DNA of 64,000 nt from JAGQUL01 sp038212015 (GCA_038212015.1 JBBQUY010000002.1:34670-98669); one strand, 5' to 3'. Counted from the first letter of the stretch, positions 52,231 to 61,120 are shown. The notes: a model not told the origin generated them from the letters alone. Numbers and translations are program-made.

Positions 52231-52249
52231 CGGTTCGCGCCGCGAACCG
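52231..52249. promoter_or_regulatory. 19-base perfect palindrome upstream of a sigma gene
   Basis: CGGTTCGCG-C-CGCGAACCG: nine-base arms with one central base, about 95 bases before the hexamer of the 52342 sigma factor and between divergent genes. Its symmetry fits a dimeric repressor operator. Confidence 0.4.
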
Positions 52250-52325
52250 CGACCGATCCACGTGCTGCCACGGCTCCGGCTGCCCGCACGCCACCATGTC
52301 CCCGGCGTGCGGACGCCCGGAGCCG

Positions 52326-52331
52326 TAGGCT
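52326..52331 (+). promoter_or_regulatory. -10 hexamer of the 52342 sigma factor
   Basis: TAGGCT, ten bases before the ATG; the spacer is slightly longer than in the others. Confidence 0.4.
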
Positions 52332-52341
52332 GTTCCCGGGA

Positions 52342-52941
52342 ATGTCGACGTCCGACCTCGAATTTCGCGAGATCCTTCGCTCCGCACGTGCCGGAGACGA
52401 TCGCGCGTGGCGCGATCTGTACCTGCAGCACGCATCGCCGGTGCTGGGCTACCTGCGATCGCAGCGCTCCCCGTCACCTGAGGACCTGCTGGGCGAAGTG
52501 TGGCTGCAGGCCGTGCGCGACCTGCATCGCTTCGACGGTGACGAGCGCGGATTCCGCGCGTGGCTGCTGTCGATCGCGCATCACCGGCTGCTCGATGCTC
52601 GCAGGTCGATTGCTCGCCGACCGGTCGAGCTGGGCACGGAGCCGGGCGACACCATCGTCGACGAGCGCGCGGTCCCGGATGCGCAGCTGCTCGCGGAGCA
52701 GGAACTCTCCGAACTGCTCGGGGGCCTGCCCGAACGCCAGCGATCCCTGTTGTACCTTCGCTTCGTGCTCGACATGCCGCAGGCGGAGGTCGCGAAGGTC
52801 ATGGGCATGAGCACGCCCGCCGTGAAGATGCTCCAGGGGCGCTCCCTGCGCGCGCTCGAGAAGCGTGTGCAGGAACTCGACAGGATCAAGGTCCGAATCA
52901 GATCGTTACCTTTGGGTGACGAGAAGCGCTCAGGTAATTGA
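52342..52941 (+). CDS. ECF-family RNA polymerase sigma factor
   Basis: 199 residues. Region 2: RAGDDRAWRDLYLQHASPVL, PEDLLGEVWLQAVRDLHRFD, FRAWLLSIAHHRLLDARRS. Region 4: LLGGLPERQRSLLYLRFVLD, MPQAEVAKVMGMSTPAVKML. The last 30 residues are basic. The TGA overlaps the first base of the ATG of the next gene (TGATG), as expected for a sigma/anti-sigma pair. Confidence 0.92.
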   Translation: MSTSDLEFREILRSARAGDDRAWRDLYLQHASPVLGYLRSQRSPSPEDLLGEVWLQAVRDLHRFDGDERGFRAWLLSIAHHRLLDARRSIARRPVELGTEPGDTIVDERAVPDAQLLAEQELSELLGGLPERQRSLLYLRFVLDMPQAEVAKVMGMSTPAVKMLQGRSLRALEKRVQELDRIKVRIRSLPLGDEKRSGN

Positions 52942-53720
52942 TGCGACGACCCACCGACATCGACACACGCGCAGCGGCCATCGATCGGCTCGTCCGAGTC
53001 GGCGTTGCCGCACTGCCGGATCCCTCCACGATCGCCGAACAGCATCTCGGCTTGATGTCGGTGGCGATTGCATCGGAGCAGGGGCGCATTCAGCGGACGA
53101 CCACGGCACCAGGACGGCGCGTCGCGCGCCGCCGGTACGTGGTCGTCGGTGCGCTCGCTGCATTCGTCGCAGTCCCGTCGCTCGCGCTCGCCGACGCGCT
53201 TCCAGATTCGGTGCAGCGCGTCGCGTCGAAGGTTGCAGCCGCGGTGGGCGTGGAGCTCCCGTCGCCACCGAGCGACGTTTCGGAGCTCGGCACGGACGGC
53301 CGGGGCGCCTCTGGCGACGCCGGAGGCGATGATGCGCCCGGCGCGACAACTCCCGGGGTCGACGACGAGCGCGGGCACGTGAACGGCTCGCAGCCCGGCA
53401 AGCCCGAAGACGGCGAGCAGCGAGGCAATCGGTTCGGTCAGGTCCCGGACGGGCCCGATCAGGGCAAGGCAGGTCGACCGCCCGGCGTGCAGGGCAGGCC
53501 CGAGCGTCCAGCCACGCCCGCACCCGCGAAACCGACGACGAAGCCGACACCACCCAAGCCGGCAACGCCAGCACCTGCCACCACCGCGCCGGCCTCGCCG
53601 GCGCCAGCGACTCCCGCGCCTGCACCTGAGCCCGCCGCTCCGACGCCCGGTGGCGGCGGTAATGGTGGCGGCAACGGCGGCGGCAACGGCGGCGGCAACG
53701 GCGGCGGCAAGGGCCGCTGA
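52941..53720 (+). CDS. probable anti-sigma-like membrane protein with Pro/Gly-rich tail
   Basis: 259 residues from the ATG at 52941 (a TTG three bases upstream is the alternative). About 60 cytoplasmic residues are followed by a single membrane span (RYVVVGALAAFVAVPSLALA). No zinc-binding H-x3-C-x2-C motif is visible, so if it is an anti-sigma factor it uses another fold. The outside portion is Gly/Asp-rich, then Pro/Ala/Thr-rich (repeats of PATPAPA) and ends in a run of GGGN units (GGNGGGNGGG-like). Position directly after an ECF sigma gene is the main evidence for function. Confidence 0.75.
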   Translation: MRRPTDIDTRAAAIDRLVRVGVAALPDPSTIAEQHLGLMSVAIASEQGRIQRTTTAPGRRVARRRYVVVGALAAFVAVPSLALADALPDSVQRVASKVAAAVGVELPSPPSDVSELGTDGRGASGDAGGDDAPGATTPGVDDERGHVNGSQPGKPEDGEQRGNRFGQVPDGPDQGKAGRPPGVQGRPERPATPAPAKPTTKPTPPKPATPAPATTAPASPAPATPAPAPEPAAPTPGGGGNGGGNGGGNGGGNGGGKGR

Positions 53721-53778
53721 GACGCGGGCGCGCCGAGCCGAAGCCCGACGCGCCCACCGGTGCGTCCCAGGACCAGCC

Positions 53779-54003
53779 TCATCGCATCCCGCCTCGACGA
53801 ACCGGGCGTGGGCGCGGCATCGACGATGGCAGTGAGCGTGGGTTTGGCAGGTGCGCCGGTCGACCATTCGGTCGCGCTGGCTGACCCGGCACCCGTCCCG
53901 CTGCCCGCCTGGGTCGCAGGAACGGATTCGGGTTGAGTTGTTCGTTGGGGACGCGCTCCGGCTCAGGAGCGGATTCCCCGTTGGGATGTGAACGCGGCAT
54001 CAT
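53779..54003 (-). CDS. small Pro/Arg-rich ORF with strong ribosome site
   Basis: 74 residues. GAAGGAGG stands five bases before the ATG at 54003, one of the best ribosome sites in the window. The peptide is rich in Pro, Arg and Asn (MMPRSHPNGESAPEPERVPN and onwards) and probably disordered. No family. Transcribed leftwards, downstream of thrC, convergent with the anti-sigma gene. Confidence 0.45.
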   Translation of the reverse strand: MMPRSHPNGESAPEPERVPNEQLNPNPFLRPRRAAGRVPGQPARPNGRPAHLPNPRSLPSSMPRPRPVRRGGMR

Positions 54004-54348
54004 GCATGCCTCCTTCGTGTTCGATGGACGAGCACGCGTCGCAGAGGTGCGGCGGTGCGTGGGATCCGACTGCGCGGGGGCGCCGAGCGGCGACGTCGTC
54101 GACGTGTCGGGACGCGCGCAGGCCTCGACGGAGGCGCTGGCGTCAGATCAGGAGATCGGGACCCGTACTACGAGAAGACATGCACGTTCGGCGCCGCTGT
54201 GCGCGGGCGGAACACGTGGATGTCGAAGTACCAGGTCACTTGGTGAGAACCACCATGCTGGGCGTGGGGCAGCTGAGCCACCGACGCCGATGCAGAACAC
54301 GGTAGCGGGTCGACCGTGGTCGCGCAACCCCCGCTGTCACACGGCATG
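54004..54348. other. intergenic region downstream of thrC
   Basis: 345 bases. I see no convincing gene; one minus-strand frame ends VTWYFDIHVFRPRTAAPNVH but has no ribosome site. No strong hairpin terminator could be assigned to thrC here. Confidence 0.35.
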
Positions 54349-55428
54349 TCAGTCGCGTGCGTCGATCGCCGCGGCGATCGCATCGGCCGTCGGTGCACAA
54401 TGGATCGGCGGGATGACGATCTCGCCCGCCGTGTCCGGATCCTTGAGGCCATGGCCGGTCAGCACGCACGCGACGCGTGCGCCGCGCTCGATCGTGCCGT
54501 CCTCGAGCGCGGACATGAGCCCGGCCACGCTGATCGCGGACGCCGGCTCACAGAAGATCCCCGCTTCCGCGGGCAGTGCGGCGTAGGCCTCGAGCAGCTG
54601 CGCGTCGGTGCGCTTGATGATGCGCCCACCCGACTGCTCGATTGCCTCGAGCGCCTGGTCGCCACGGGCCGGCTTGCCGATCCGGATCGCGGTGGCGATC
54701 GTCTCCGGATGCTCGACCGGCGCGCCGTCGACGAGTGGTGCCGCACCAGCTGCCTGCACGCCGAGCAGCTTCGGGAGCCGATCGATGAGCCCGCGCTCGT
54801 GCCACTCGCGAAAGCCCCGCCAGTATGCCGTGATGTTGCCGGCATTGCCGACGGGAATGCAGAGCCAGTCGGGCGGCTGCATGCCGAGGTCTTCGCAGAC
54901 CTCCCAGGCACCCGTCTTCTGCCCCTCGATGCGGTACGGGTTGACGCTGTTGACGAGCGCCATCCCGGGACGCTGCCCCAGCTCGCGTACCGCGACGAGG
55001 CCTTCGTCGAAGCTGCCGTCGATCTGCACGACGGTCGCGCCGGCGACCTGCGCCTGCAGCAGCTTGCCGGCTGCGATCTTGCCCGAGGGGACGACGACCA
55101 CGCACTTGAGCCCTGCCGCGGCCGCGAACGCCGCAGCCGAAGCGCTCGTGTTGCCGGTCGACGCGCAGATGAGCGTCGTGGCGCCTTCCTGAACGGCGCG
55201 CGCCACTGCCACGCACATGCCGCGATCCTTGAACGACCCGGTCGGGTTCGTCAGCTCGAGCTTGAGGTGCAGCCCCACGCCGAGCCGCTCGCCCAGGCGC
55301 CGGGCATGGACGAGTGGGGTGCCGCCCTCGCCGATCGTGATTCGCGGCGTGTCGTCGTCGACGTCGATGTGGTCGTGCCAGCGTTCGATGAGGCCGGCGC
55401 CGCGTGGAGTCGTGGGGGCAGTCGTCAT
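54349..55428 (-). CDS. thrC: threonine synthase
   Basis: 359 residues, PLP-dependent. The lysine that holds PLP is in ELTNPTGSFKDRGMCVAV; the phosphate loop appears in SVNPYRIEGQKTGAWEV and PVGNAGNITAYWRG. The N-terminus WHDHIDVDDDTPRITIGEGG, then TPLVHARRLGERL, is typical. It converts O-phosphohomoserine to threonine. It is 55 bases from the divergent aminotransferase gene and is not in an operon with thrB or hom. Confidence 0.96.
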   Translation of the reverse strand: MTTAPTTPRGAGLIERWHDHIDVDDDTPRITIGEGGTPLVHARRLGERLGVGLHLKLELTNPTGSFKDRGMCVAVARAVQEGATTLICASTGNTSASAAAFAAAAGLKCVVVVPSGKIAAGKLLQAQVAGATVVQIDGSFDEGLVAVRELGQRPGMALVNSVNPYRIEGQKTGAWEVCEDLGMQPPDWLCIPVGNAGNITAYWRGFREWHERGLIDRLPKLLGVQAAGAAPLVDGAPVEHPETIATAIRIGKPARGDQALEAIEQSGGRIIKRTDAQLLEAYAALPAEAGIFCEPASAISVAGLMSALEDGTIERGARVACVLTGHGLKDPDTAGEIVIPPIHCAPTADAIAAAIDARD

Positions 55429-55470
55429 GGCAGCACCATCCCCGCAGCGCGGCGCCGGCGAACGTGTCGA

Positions 55471-55476
55471 TAGGGT
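55471..55476 (+). promoter_or_regulatory. -10 hexamer of the 55483 gene
   Basis: TAGGGT, six bases before the ATG. Confidence 0.55.
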
Positions 55477-55482
55477 TGCGGC

Positions 55483-56703
55483 ATGAGCACCGACACGATC
55501 GCCGAATCAACCACAGTCGACGACCTGGCCCTGCTGCCCGCCGAGCACTGGCCCTTCTACGCACAGGACGAGGTCGACGGCGTCGTCGCCGCGCTGCGTT
55601 CCGGCAAGGTCAACCAGTGGACCGGTAACCGCGTCGTCGCGTTCCAGCAGGCCTACGACGACTACCTCGGCCGAGGCCGGTCGATCGCGCTCGCCAACGG
55701 TTCGCTGGCGCTCGAACTCGCGCTGCGCGCGTGGGGAATCGGGGAGGGCGACGAAGTCGTCGTCACGCCGCGAACGTTCGTGGCGTCCGCATCCTGTGTG
55801 CGCCTGGTGGGCGCCACGCCCGTGTTCGCGGACGTCGATCCCGACAGCGGCAACATCACGGCCGAGACGATCGCCGCGGTGCTCACGCCGCGGACGAAGG
55901 CGGTCATCCCCGTGCACCTCGCCGGCTGGCCCGCCGACATGCCCGCGATCTGCGCGCTCGCCGCCGAACACGACCTCAAGGTGCTCGAGGACTGCGCCCA
56001 GGCACACGGCGCCGAGATCGACGGGCGACCGGTCGGCACGTTCGGCGACGCGGCAGCGTTCTCGTTCTGTCAGGACAAGATCATCTCCACCGGCGGCGAA
56101 GGCGGCCTGACGTCGTTCGTCGACGACGCCGACTTCGCCTGGGCATGGTCGTTCAAGGATCACGGCAAGAACCTGGACAAGATCACCACGCCCGTCCCCG
56201 GCAGCGGTTTCCGCTACCTGCACGACGCGGTCGGCACCAACTGGCGCATGCTCGAGACGTCAGCCGTGATCGGCATCGCACAGCTCGGCAAGCTCGACAC
56301 ATGGCGCGACGCGCGCGCCGAGCGCGCGGCGATCTGGCAGGACGCCCTGGGTTCGATCGACGGCCTGCGCGCGCCGACGCCGCCGAACGGCGAGCTGCGC
56401 CACGCCAACTACAAGTGGTACGCCTACGTCGAGCATGACGGCGATCTCGACGCCGCGCAGGCCAGGCGCGACGCGATCCTGGCCCGTGCCACCGAGCGCG
56501 GCATCCGCGCCTTCACCGGATCCGGTTCGGAGGCCTACCTGGAAGGCGCGTTCGCCGACCTGAACGTCGCGCCGCTGCCGGTGGCGCACGAGCTCGGCCG
56601 CACGAGCCTCATGTTCGAGGTGCACCCCACGCTCGACCTGGACCGCCTCCGTCGCCGCGCCGCCGCCGTCGCCGAGATCGCACTCGACGTGCTCGGCGCC
56701 TGA
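55483..56703 (+). CDS. DegT/DnrJ/EryC1/StrS family aminotransferase
   Basis: 406 residues, fold type I PLP enzyme of the sugar-aminotransferase family: SIALANGSLALELALRAWGI, GDEVVVTPRTFVASASCVRL, VIPVHLAGWPADMPAICALA, LEDCAQAHGAEIDGRPVGTF and the PLP lysine region FSFCQDKIISTGGEGGLTSF. Family members transaminate nucleotide-linked keto sugars for surface glycans or natural products. No sugar-nucleotide genes are adjacent, so the substrate is open. Confidence 0.92.
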   Translation: MSTDTIAESTTVDDLALLPAEHWPFYAQDEVDGVVAALRSGKVNQWTGNRVVAFQQAYDDYLGRGRSIALANGSLALELALRAWGIGEGDEVVVTPRTFVASASCVRLVGATPVFADVDPDSGNITAETIAAVLTPRTKAVIPVHLAGWPADMPAICALAAEHDLKVLEDCAQAHGAEIDGRPVGTFGDAAAFSFCQDKIISTGGEGGLTSFVDDADFAWAWSFKDHGKNLDKITTPVPGSGFRYLHDAVGTNWRMLETSAVIGIAQLGKLDTWRDARAERAAIWQDALGSIDGLRAPTPPNGELRHANYKWYAYVEHDGDLDAAQARRDAILARATERGIRAFTGSGSEAYLEGAFADLNVAPLPVAHELGRTSLMFEVHPTLDLDRLRRRAAAVAEIALDVLGA

Positions 56704-56816
56704 CCTTCGGCATCAGCTCGCACGACCGCGTCCAGGGATCCGGGTCTCAGGCCGGGATTTTCGGACGAGGTCGCCTGCTGTTCGGTCCTCGTCGAGCATC
56801 GAGCGGCCTCGATGGC

Positions 56817-56922
56817 GAGTGTTGATGAACGGCGCGTCGATGTGTCGCCGAGCATCACTGACGAGCGGCCCCCGCGGTGAGTGTTGATGAACGGCACGAC
56901 GATGCGCCGCTGAGCATCACTC
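56817..56922. repeat. twin-hairpin intergenic element, copy 4
   Basis: Two 44-base units, 56817-56860 and 56879-56922, starting 62 bases apart as in copy 2. Each reads GAGTGTTGATGAACGGC...GAGCATCACT. Copy 2 is the same element in the opposite orientation. Between convergent genes; the preceding 110 bases (56704-56816) hold nothing else recognisable. Confidence 0.85.
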
Positions 56923-56939
56923 GACGCGCCCGATGACGC

Positions 56940-58280
56940 TCAGTCCTCGTCGAGCATCGGCAGGACGGTGAGGTCGCTGCTCGAGACGTTCGCGAGCGCG
57001 GTGTCGAGATCGCCCGGTGCGCAGGGGTGGGTGGTGATGACGAGTACGGCGTCCCCGTCGCCGGCAGCCTGCTGGAGCACGCGTTCGATCGACACGCCGG
57101 TGCCGGCGAGCGCGCCGGCGACCGCCGCGAGCACGCCGGGCTGGTCGGCCACGCGCATGCGCACGTAGTGGCGCTCGGCGCGCGCATCGCGCGGCGCGAC
57201 GGGCAGGTGCGCCACGTGCGGATCGCGCGTCAGGAAGCTCGGCTCCGAACCCAGCACGCTGACCAGGTCGCCCGCGAGCGCCGATGCAGTCTCCGGCCCG
57301 CCCGCGCCCGCGCCCTGCACGACGAGCCGCCCGAACGGCGCCCCGTCGACGAGCACGGCGTTCGTGGCGCCCGAGATCGCCGCGAGCGGATGCGTCTCCG
57401 GCACGAGCATCGGCGTGACGTCGAGCGCGACCGTCGTGCCGCCACCCGCCGCCGCAAGCCGCTCGGCCCGTGCCACGAGCTTGATGCGGCAGCCGAGCAC
57501 CCCGGCATGGGCGACGTCCTCGGCCGACACGCCCGTGATCCCGGTGGCGCGCACGTCTTCGATATCGACGGTCGTGCCGAATGCGATGCCTGCGAGGATC
57601 GACAGCTTCGCCGCGGCGTCGAGGCCCTCGACGTCCTCGGTGGGGTCGGGCTCGGCATATCCGAGGCGCTGCGCGTCGGCGAGCGCGTCCTCGTAGCCCT
57701 GCCCGTGCGCGGTCATCGCGCTCAGCATGTAGTTCGTCGTTCCGTTGAGGATGCCGAGCAGGCGCTCGATTCGCGTCGCCGCGAGGCTCTCGCGCAGCAT
57801 CCGCACGATCGGCACCGCCCCGCACACGCTCGCCTCGAACCGCAGCTGCGCGCCGCCGGCCTCCGCGCGCGCGAACAGCTCGGTCCCGTGGCGCGCGACG
57901 AGCTGCTTGTTCGCCGTGACCACCGGGATGCCGCGGTCGAGCAGCGTCAGCAGGTGGGTCCTCGTCGGCTCGATGCCGCCCATCGCCTCGCACACGACAT
58001 CCGGTTCCGTGGCGAGCAGCTCGTCGAGCGAATCGGTGACCAGCGTCGACGCCGAATCGAGTCCGTCGCGGGCCTTCGCCGGGTCGCGCACGAGCACCGC
58101 GCAGACCTCCACGTCGCGCTGCGTCGCAAGGCGTACGTGCTCACGATGTTCGACGAGCAGTCGGTGCAGCGATCCGCCGACCGTGCCGTGCCCGAGCAGC
58201 GCCACGCGCACCGGACGTGCCTCCCCGTCAACCGGGGCGGGCTTGGGGGATACGTCCGTGGCGATCGCTGAAGATTCCAT
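56940..58280 (-). CDS. hom: homoserine dehydrogenase with ACT domain
   Basis: 446 residues with AAGGAG seven bases before the ATG. NAD(P)-binding VRVALLGHGTVGGSLHRLL; catalytic region VVTANKQLVARHGTELF, GILNGTTNYMLSAMTAHG, YAEPDPTEDVEGLDAAAKLS; C-terminal ACT domain RVADQPGVLAAVAGALAGTG, which senses threonine in many homologues. It reduces aspartate semialdehyde to homoserine. Unlinked from thrB and thrC by operon structure though all three lie within 7 kb on the same strand. Confidence 0.96.
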   Translation of the reverse strand: MESSAIATDVSPKPAPVDGEARPVRVALLGHGTVGGSLHRLLVEHREHVRLATQRDVEVCAVLVRDPAKARDGLDSASTLVTDSLDELLATEPDVVCEAMGGIEPTRTHLLTLLDRGIPVVTANKQLVARHGTELFARAEAGGAQLRFEASVCGAVPIVRMLRESLAATRIERLLGILNGTTNYMLSAMTAHGQGYEDALADAQRLGYAEPDPTEDVEGLDAAAKLSILAGIAFGTTVDIEDVRATGITGVSAEDVAHAGVLGCRIKLVARAERLAAAGGGTTVALDVTPMLVPETHPLAAISGATNAVLVDGAPFGRLVVQGAGAGGPETASALAGDLVSVLGSEPSFLTRDPHVAHLPVAPRDARAERHYVRMRVADQPGVLAAVAGALAGTGVSIERVLQQAAGDGDAVLVITTHPCAPGDLDTALANVSSSDLTVLPMLDED

Positions 58281-58400
58281 CGCGCGCTCCTTCCCACGCG
58301 ACTCCGCGGTGAAACCCCGCATGGCGACAGGGAAATTCCTGCATTGCTTGCAGGAGAACGCGAACCGGGCGACGAACCCATAGCCGGGGTATCGGACGCA

Positions 58401-58424
58401 GGCGATCGCTGGGGAGCGGTCGCC
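58401..58424 (+). promoter_or_regulatory. hairpin in the leader of the LytR_C gene
   Basis: GGCGATCGCT-GGGG-AGCGGTCGCC: ten pairs with one wobble, starting 45 bases before the ATG and 10 bases before the AAGGGG ribosome site. Confidence 0.5.
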
Positions 58425-58445
58425 TCCAACCAAGGGGCAACCACC

Positions 58446-59723
58446 ATGACCATGATCGATGTAGACACGTCGCCGCTGCAGGCAGCGCGCGAGTGGCGAG
58501 GAATCGGCCTCGTCGCAGCCGCGATGAACAGCGGGCTGCCGGTCGCACAGGCCGAAGCTCTGGAGGCAGGCGATCCCGCCGCGTTCACGACGATCGACGA
58601 GATGATCGCCGCCGCCGTCGTGTACGGCTCGACGATCGGCATCGGCCGTGATGAAGCGATGGCGCTGTTGGACCGCACCGTCTGCCGCACCGGTGCCCAG
58701 GTCGTCCTGCCGGATGCCGATCTGGAGATCACCGCCCGCCCGCTCGAGAGCTTCTCGGAGACGGTGCACGAGCGCAGCGCTCGCATCGCCGATCGCAGCG
58801 ACGAGATCACGCCGCCGCTGCTGACCACCGCCCTCACCGGGCAGGAGATGGTCGCCCACCCGGTGCTCGACCCGATCATCGACGAGCCGTCGGTTCCCGC
58901 CATCGAGCTGCCCGCCGTTCCGGACGGTCCCACACCCGAGCAGGCAGTCGCCGCGTCCGGTGAGCTTCACCTGGACGGCGCGTTCGGTCCGGATGCGCCG
59001 TGGGCGCGCACGGGAGAGACCGGTGAGCTGGAGGCGTGGGTCGACGACTACGACGACTACGACTCGCCGGACCTGCCGCGTGAGCGACGTGGCGACACGA
59101 TCGGCGCGCGCATCGGCGCCACGTCGTTTGCGACGCTCGAGCGCATCGTCGGGACCGATCGCGCCGACGCTGTCGCCGACCGCACCCGCGAGCTCACGAC
59201 CCGCGCTTCGGAGCTCGCGCGAACCGGTCGCGAACGCCTGCGCCGCAGCGAGCACGCGACGCTGTTCGTCGCGATCGGAGCGGGAGCGATCCTCATCGCG
59301 CTCGTCGTCGCGCTCGGCGGTGCACTCGGTGGCAACGACACCCCGGCGGGTCCTGGTCCGGCGGATCGTACGACCGCGAAGACCGAGGCGGCCGCCGACG
59401 GCGCCGCGGCGAAGGACGCCGCTGCGAAGCCGGCAGCTACAACGGCCGCGGTCAAGCCGATGATCCCGCCCGGTCGACTGACCCTGGACATCTTCAACGC
59501 GGGTTCGAAGAAGGGGTACGCGAAGGAAGTCGCCGCCAAGCTCGAGGGCGCCGGCTACAAGATCGGCGAGGTCACGAACTCGAAGGGGCAGTACACCGGC
59601 GCGACGATCATCCACCCGGCGGACATGGCGCGCGAGGCGCGAGTGCTCGCACGCCGCACCGGCATCTCGACGCTGCAGGTCGCGCCGGGATCCACTCGCA
59701 AGATCACCATCGTCGTGACCTGA
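58446..59723 (+). CDS. LytR_C domain membrane protein with helical N-terminal domain
   Basis: 425 residues, AAGGGG eight bases before the ATG. Residues 8-75 are a helical domain (AAREWRGIGLVAAAMNSGLP) like the HTH segment of RodZ-type proteins. An acidic linker (WVDDYDDYDSPDLPRER) and basic helix precede one span (ATLFVAIGAGAILIALVVAL). A disordered Ala/Lys region follows, then the LytR C-terminal domain from about residue 345: LTLDIFNAGSKKGYAKEVAA and TGATIIHPADMAREARVLAR. LytR_C domains are outside modules linked to cell-envelope polymer attachment. Followed by a strong terminator. Confidence 0.85.
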   Translation: MTMIDVDTSPLQAAREWRGIGLVAAAMNSGLPVAQAEALEAGDPAAFTTIDEMIAAAVVYGSTIGIGRDEAMALLDRTVCRTGAQVVLPDADLEITARPLESFSETVHERSARIADRSDEITPPLLTTALTGQEMVAHPVLDPIIDEPSVPAIELPAVPDGPTPEQAVAASGELHLDGAFGPDAPWARTGETGELEAWVDDYDDYDSPDLPRERRGDTIGARIGATSFATLERIVGTDRADAVADRTRELTTRASELARTGRERLRRSEHATLFVAIGAGAILIALVVALGGALGGNDTPAGPGPADRTTAKTEAAADGAAAKDAAAKPAATTAAVKPMIPPGRLTLDIFNAGSKKGYAKEVAAKLEGAGYKIGEVTNSKGQYTGATIIHPADMAREARVLARRTGISTLQVAPGSTRKITIVVT

Positions 59724-59748
59724 CGCGCACGTCCGAACATCCCCCCAT

Positions 59749-59776
59749 CGCGGGCCGTCCTTCGGGGCGGCCCGCG
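59749..59776 (+). terminator. UUCG-capped hairpin terminator
   Basis: CGCGGGCCGTCC, then TTCG, then GGGCGGCCCGCG: 12 pairs, one wobble, followed by TTCGTTGG. Ends the LytR_C transcript. Confidence 0.85.
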
Positions 59777-59829
59777 TTCGTTGGTGAACACGATTCTGGA
59801 TCGGTCGCGCCGTTTTCGGGCGAACCGGG

Positions 59830-59835
59830 TAGCCT
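59830..59835 (+). promoter_or_regulatory. -10 hexamer of the 59843 gene
   Basis: TAGCCT, seven bases before the GTG. Confidence 0.5.
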
Positions 59836-59842
59836 TCGGCTC

Positions 59843-60286
59843 GTGCGACCACGAACGATCCTCTTCGACTTCGATCCGCCCGAGTTCGTCGAACTGTGCC
59901 GCGACCCGCACGGCGTCCGCGTCGACCTGCTCGATGTCACCGGCATTCGACAGCGGGACGTGGACGAACTGCTCCACGACCTGGAGCGCGATCTCATCGC
60001 GTGCCACACCGCGCGCCCGGGCTGGCTGCGCATCGTGGTGTGGACGGACGCGGCGTGGCTCGCCGAACGCGAGCCGGAGGAGTACCAGACGATCCGAACG
60101 TGGCTGAGCGCTGGCCTTGCGGACATGCAACACCCGTGGCGCGTGCCGATGGTCGGCCCCGTCGGCTGTGCGGTGCTCAAGGAGGCGCTCCCCGAAGCGC
60201 TGCTCGACCTTCGCGTGGGCGAGCGACGAGACCTCGACTACGAGCGTGAACGACCGCCCGAGCGTCGCGCGCAGCGTCGGGTCTGA
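59843..60286 (+). CDS. hypothetical soluble protein
   Basis: 147 residues from a GTG seven bases after TAGCCT. Alpha/beta, soluble, with TILFDFDPPEFVELCRDPHG at the start, LRIVVWTDAAWLAEREPEEY in the middle and a basic tail (RERRAQRRV-like). No motif recognised. Convergent with ccdA. Confidence 0.65.
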   Translation: MRPRTILFDFDPPEFVELCRDPHGVRVDLLDVTGIRQRDVDELLHDLERDLIACHTARPGWLRIVVWTDAAWLAEREPEEYQTIRTWLSAGLADMQHPWRVPMVGPVGCAVLKEALPEALLDLRVGERRDLDYERERPPERRAQRRV

Positions 60287-60307
60287 GGCGCGGGCCGAGC
60301 GCGCGCC

Positions 60308-61036
60308 CTACGCGAGCCAGCCCGGAACGATGCGGGCCAGCCGCGCGGCGACGAGTCCGAATCCACCCGTGGCGATCGCGACGCCGAGCACGATGAGCAG
60401 CACGCCGCCGACGATGCGGATCATGCGCGCATGGCGTCGCAGCGCGCTCGAGACCGCGCGCACTCGGTCCAGCGCGAGTGCACCGAGCAGGAACGGAATC
60501 CCGAGACCGAGTCCATAGGCGACGAGCAGCGCGGCGCCCCAGCCCGGTTCCGCGCCGCCCGCGGCGAGCGCGAGGATCGCCGCGAGCGCCGGCCCGATGC
60601 ACGGCGACCAGGCGATCGCGAACGCCGCGCCGACCGGCATCGCGGCGAGCGCGGTAGCCGGCGCACCGAGATTGCTCGTGCTCGACTGGAGCCGTGCGCC
60701 GGCGCGCGCCGGAACGAGCGACCGGTCGAAGACCATCGCCAGGCCGAGCAGCGCGACGAGCAGGCCGCTCACCAGCTCGAGCGTCGCGCGCTCGGTGATG
60801 AGCTGTCGCGAGAAGGCAGCGGCCGTCGCCCCGAGCGCCGCGAACAGCACCACGAAGCCCGCCACGAAGCCGAATGCGCGGGGGAGCGCGCCACGCTCAT
60901 GCTCGGCACTTCCGCCCGCGACGAAGGCGACGTAACCCGGCAGCAGCGGGGCGACGCACGGCGACAGGTACGAGGCCGCGCCCGCGAGCGCGGCCACGGC
61001 AAGCGCGGCTATCGGAGTGAGACCTGCGATGTCCAT
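60308..61036 (-). CDS. ccdA: cytochrome c biogenesis protein CcdA
   Basis: 242 residues, six membrane spans. The two redox cysteines lie in SYLSPCVAPLLPGYVAFVAG (first span) and AFAIAWSPCIGPALAAILAL (fourth), each beside a proline. CcdA moves electrons from cytoplasmic thioredoxin outwards to keep apocytochrome cysteines reduced. Start at MDIAGLTPIAALA; an ATG 12 bases upstream is equally open and no ribosome site favours either. Companion of ccmE and ccmF at 22857. Confidence 0.9.
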   Translation of the reverse strand: MDIAGLTPIAALAVAALAGAASYLSPCVAPLLPGYVAFVAGGSAEHERGALPRAFGFVAGFVVLFAALGATAAAFSRQLITERATLELVSGLLVALLGLAMVFDRSLVPARAGARLQSSTSNLGAPATALAAMPVGAAFAIAWSPCIGPALAAILALAAGGAEPGWGAALLVAYGLGLGIPFLLGALALDRVRAVSSALRRHARMIRIVGGVLLIVLGVAIATGGFGLVAARLARIVPGWLA

Positions 61037-61120
61037 TGACGCAAGCATGTTACGATGCGTGACCGGCCGCCGCGTTAGGCGTGGCGCCGCATGCCCCGAC
61101 AAGCCGAACCTAGGCAGATC

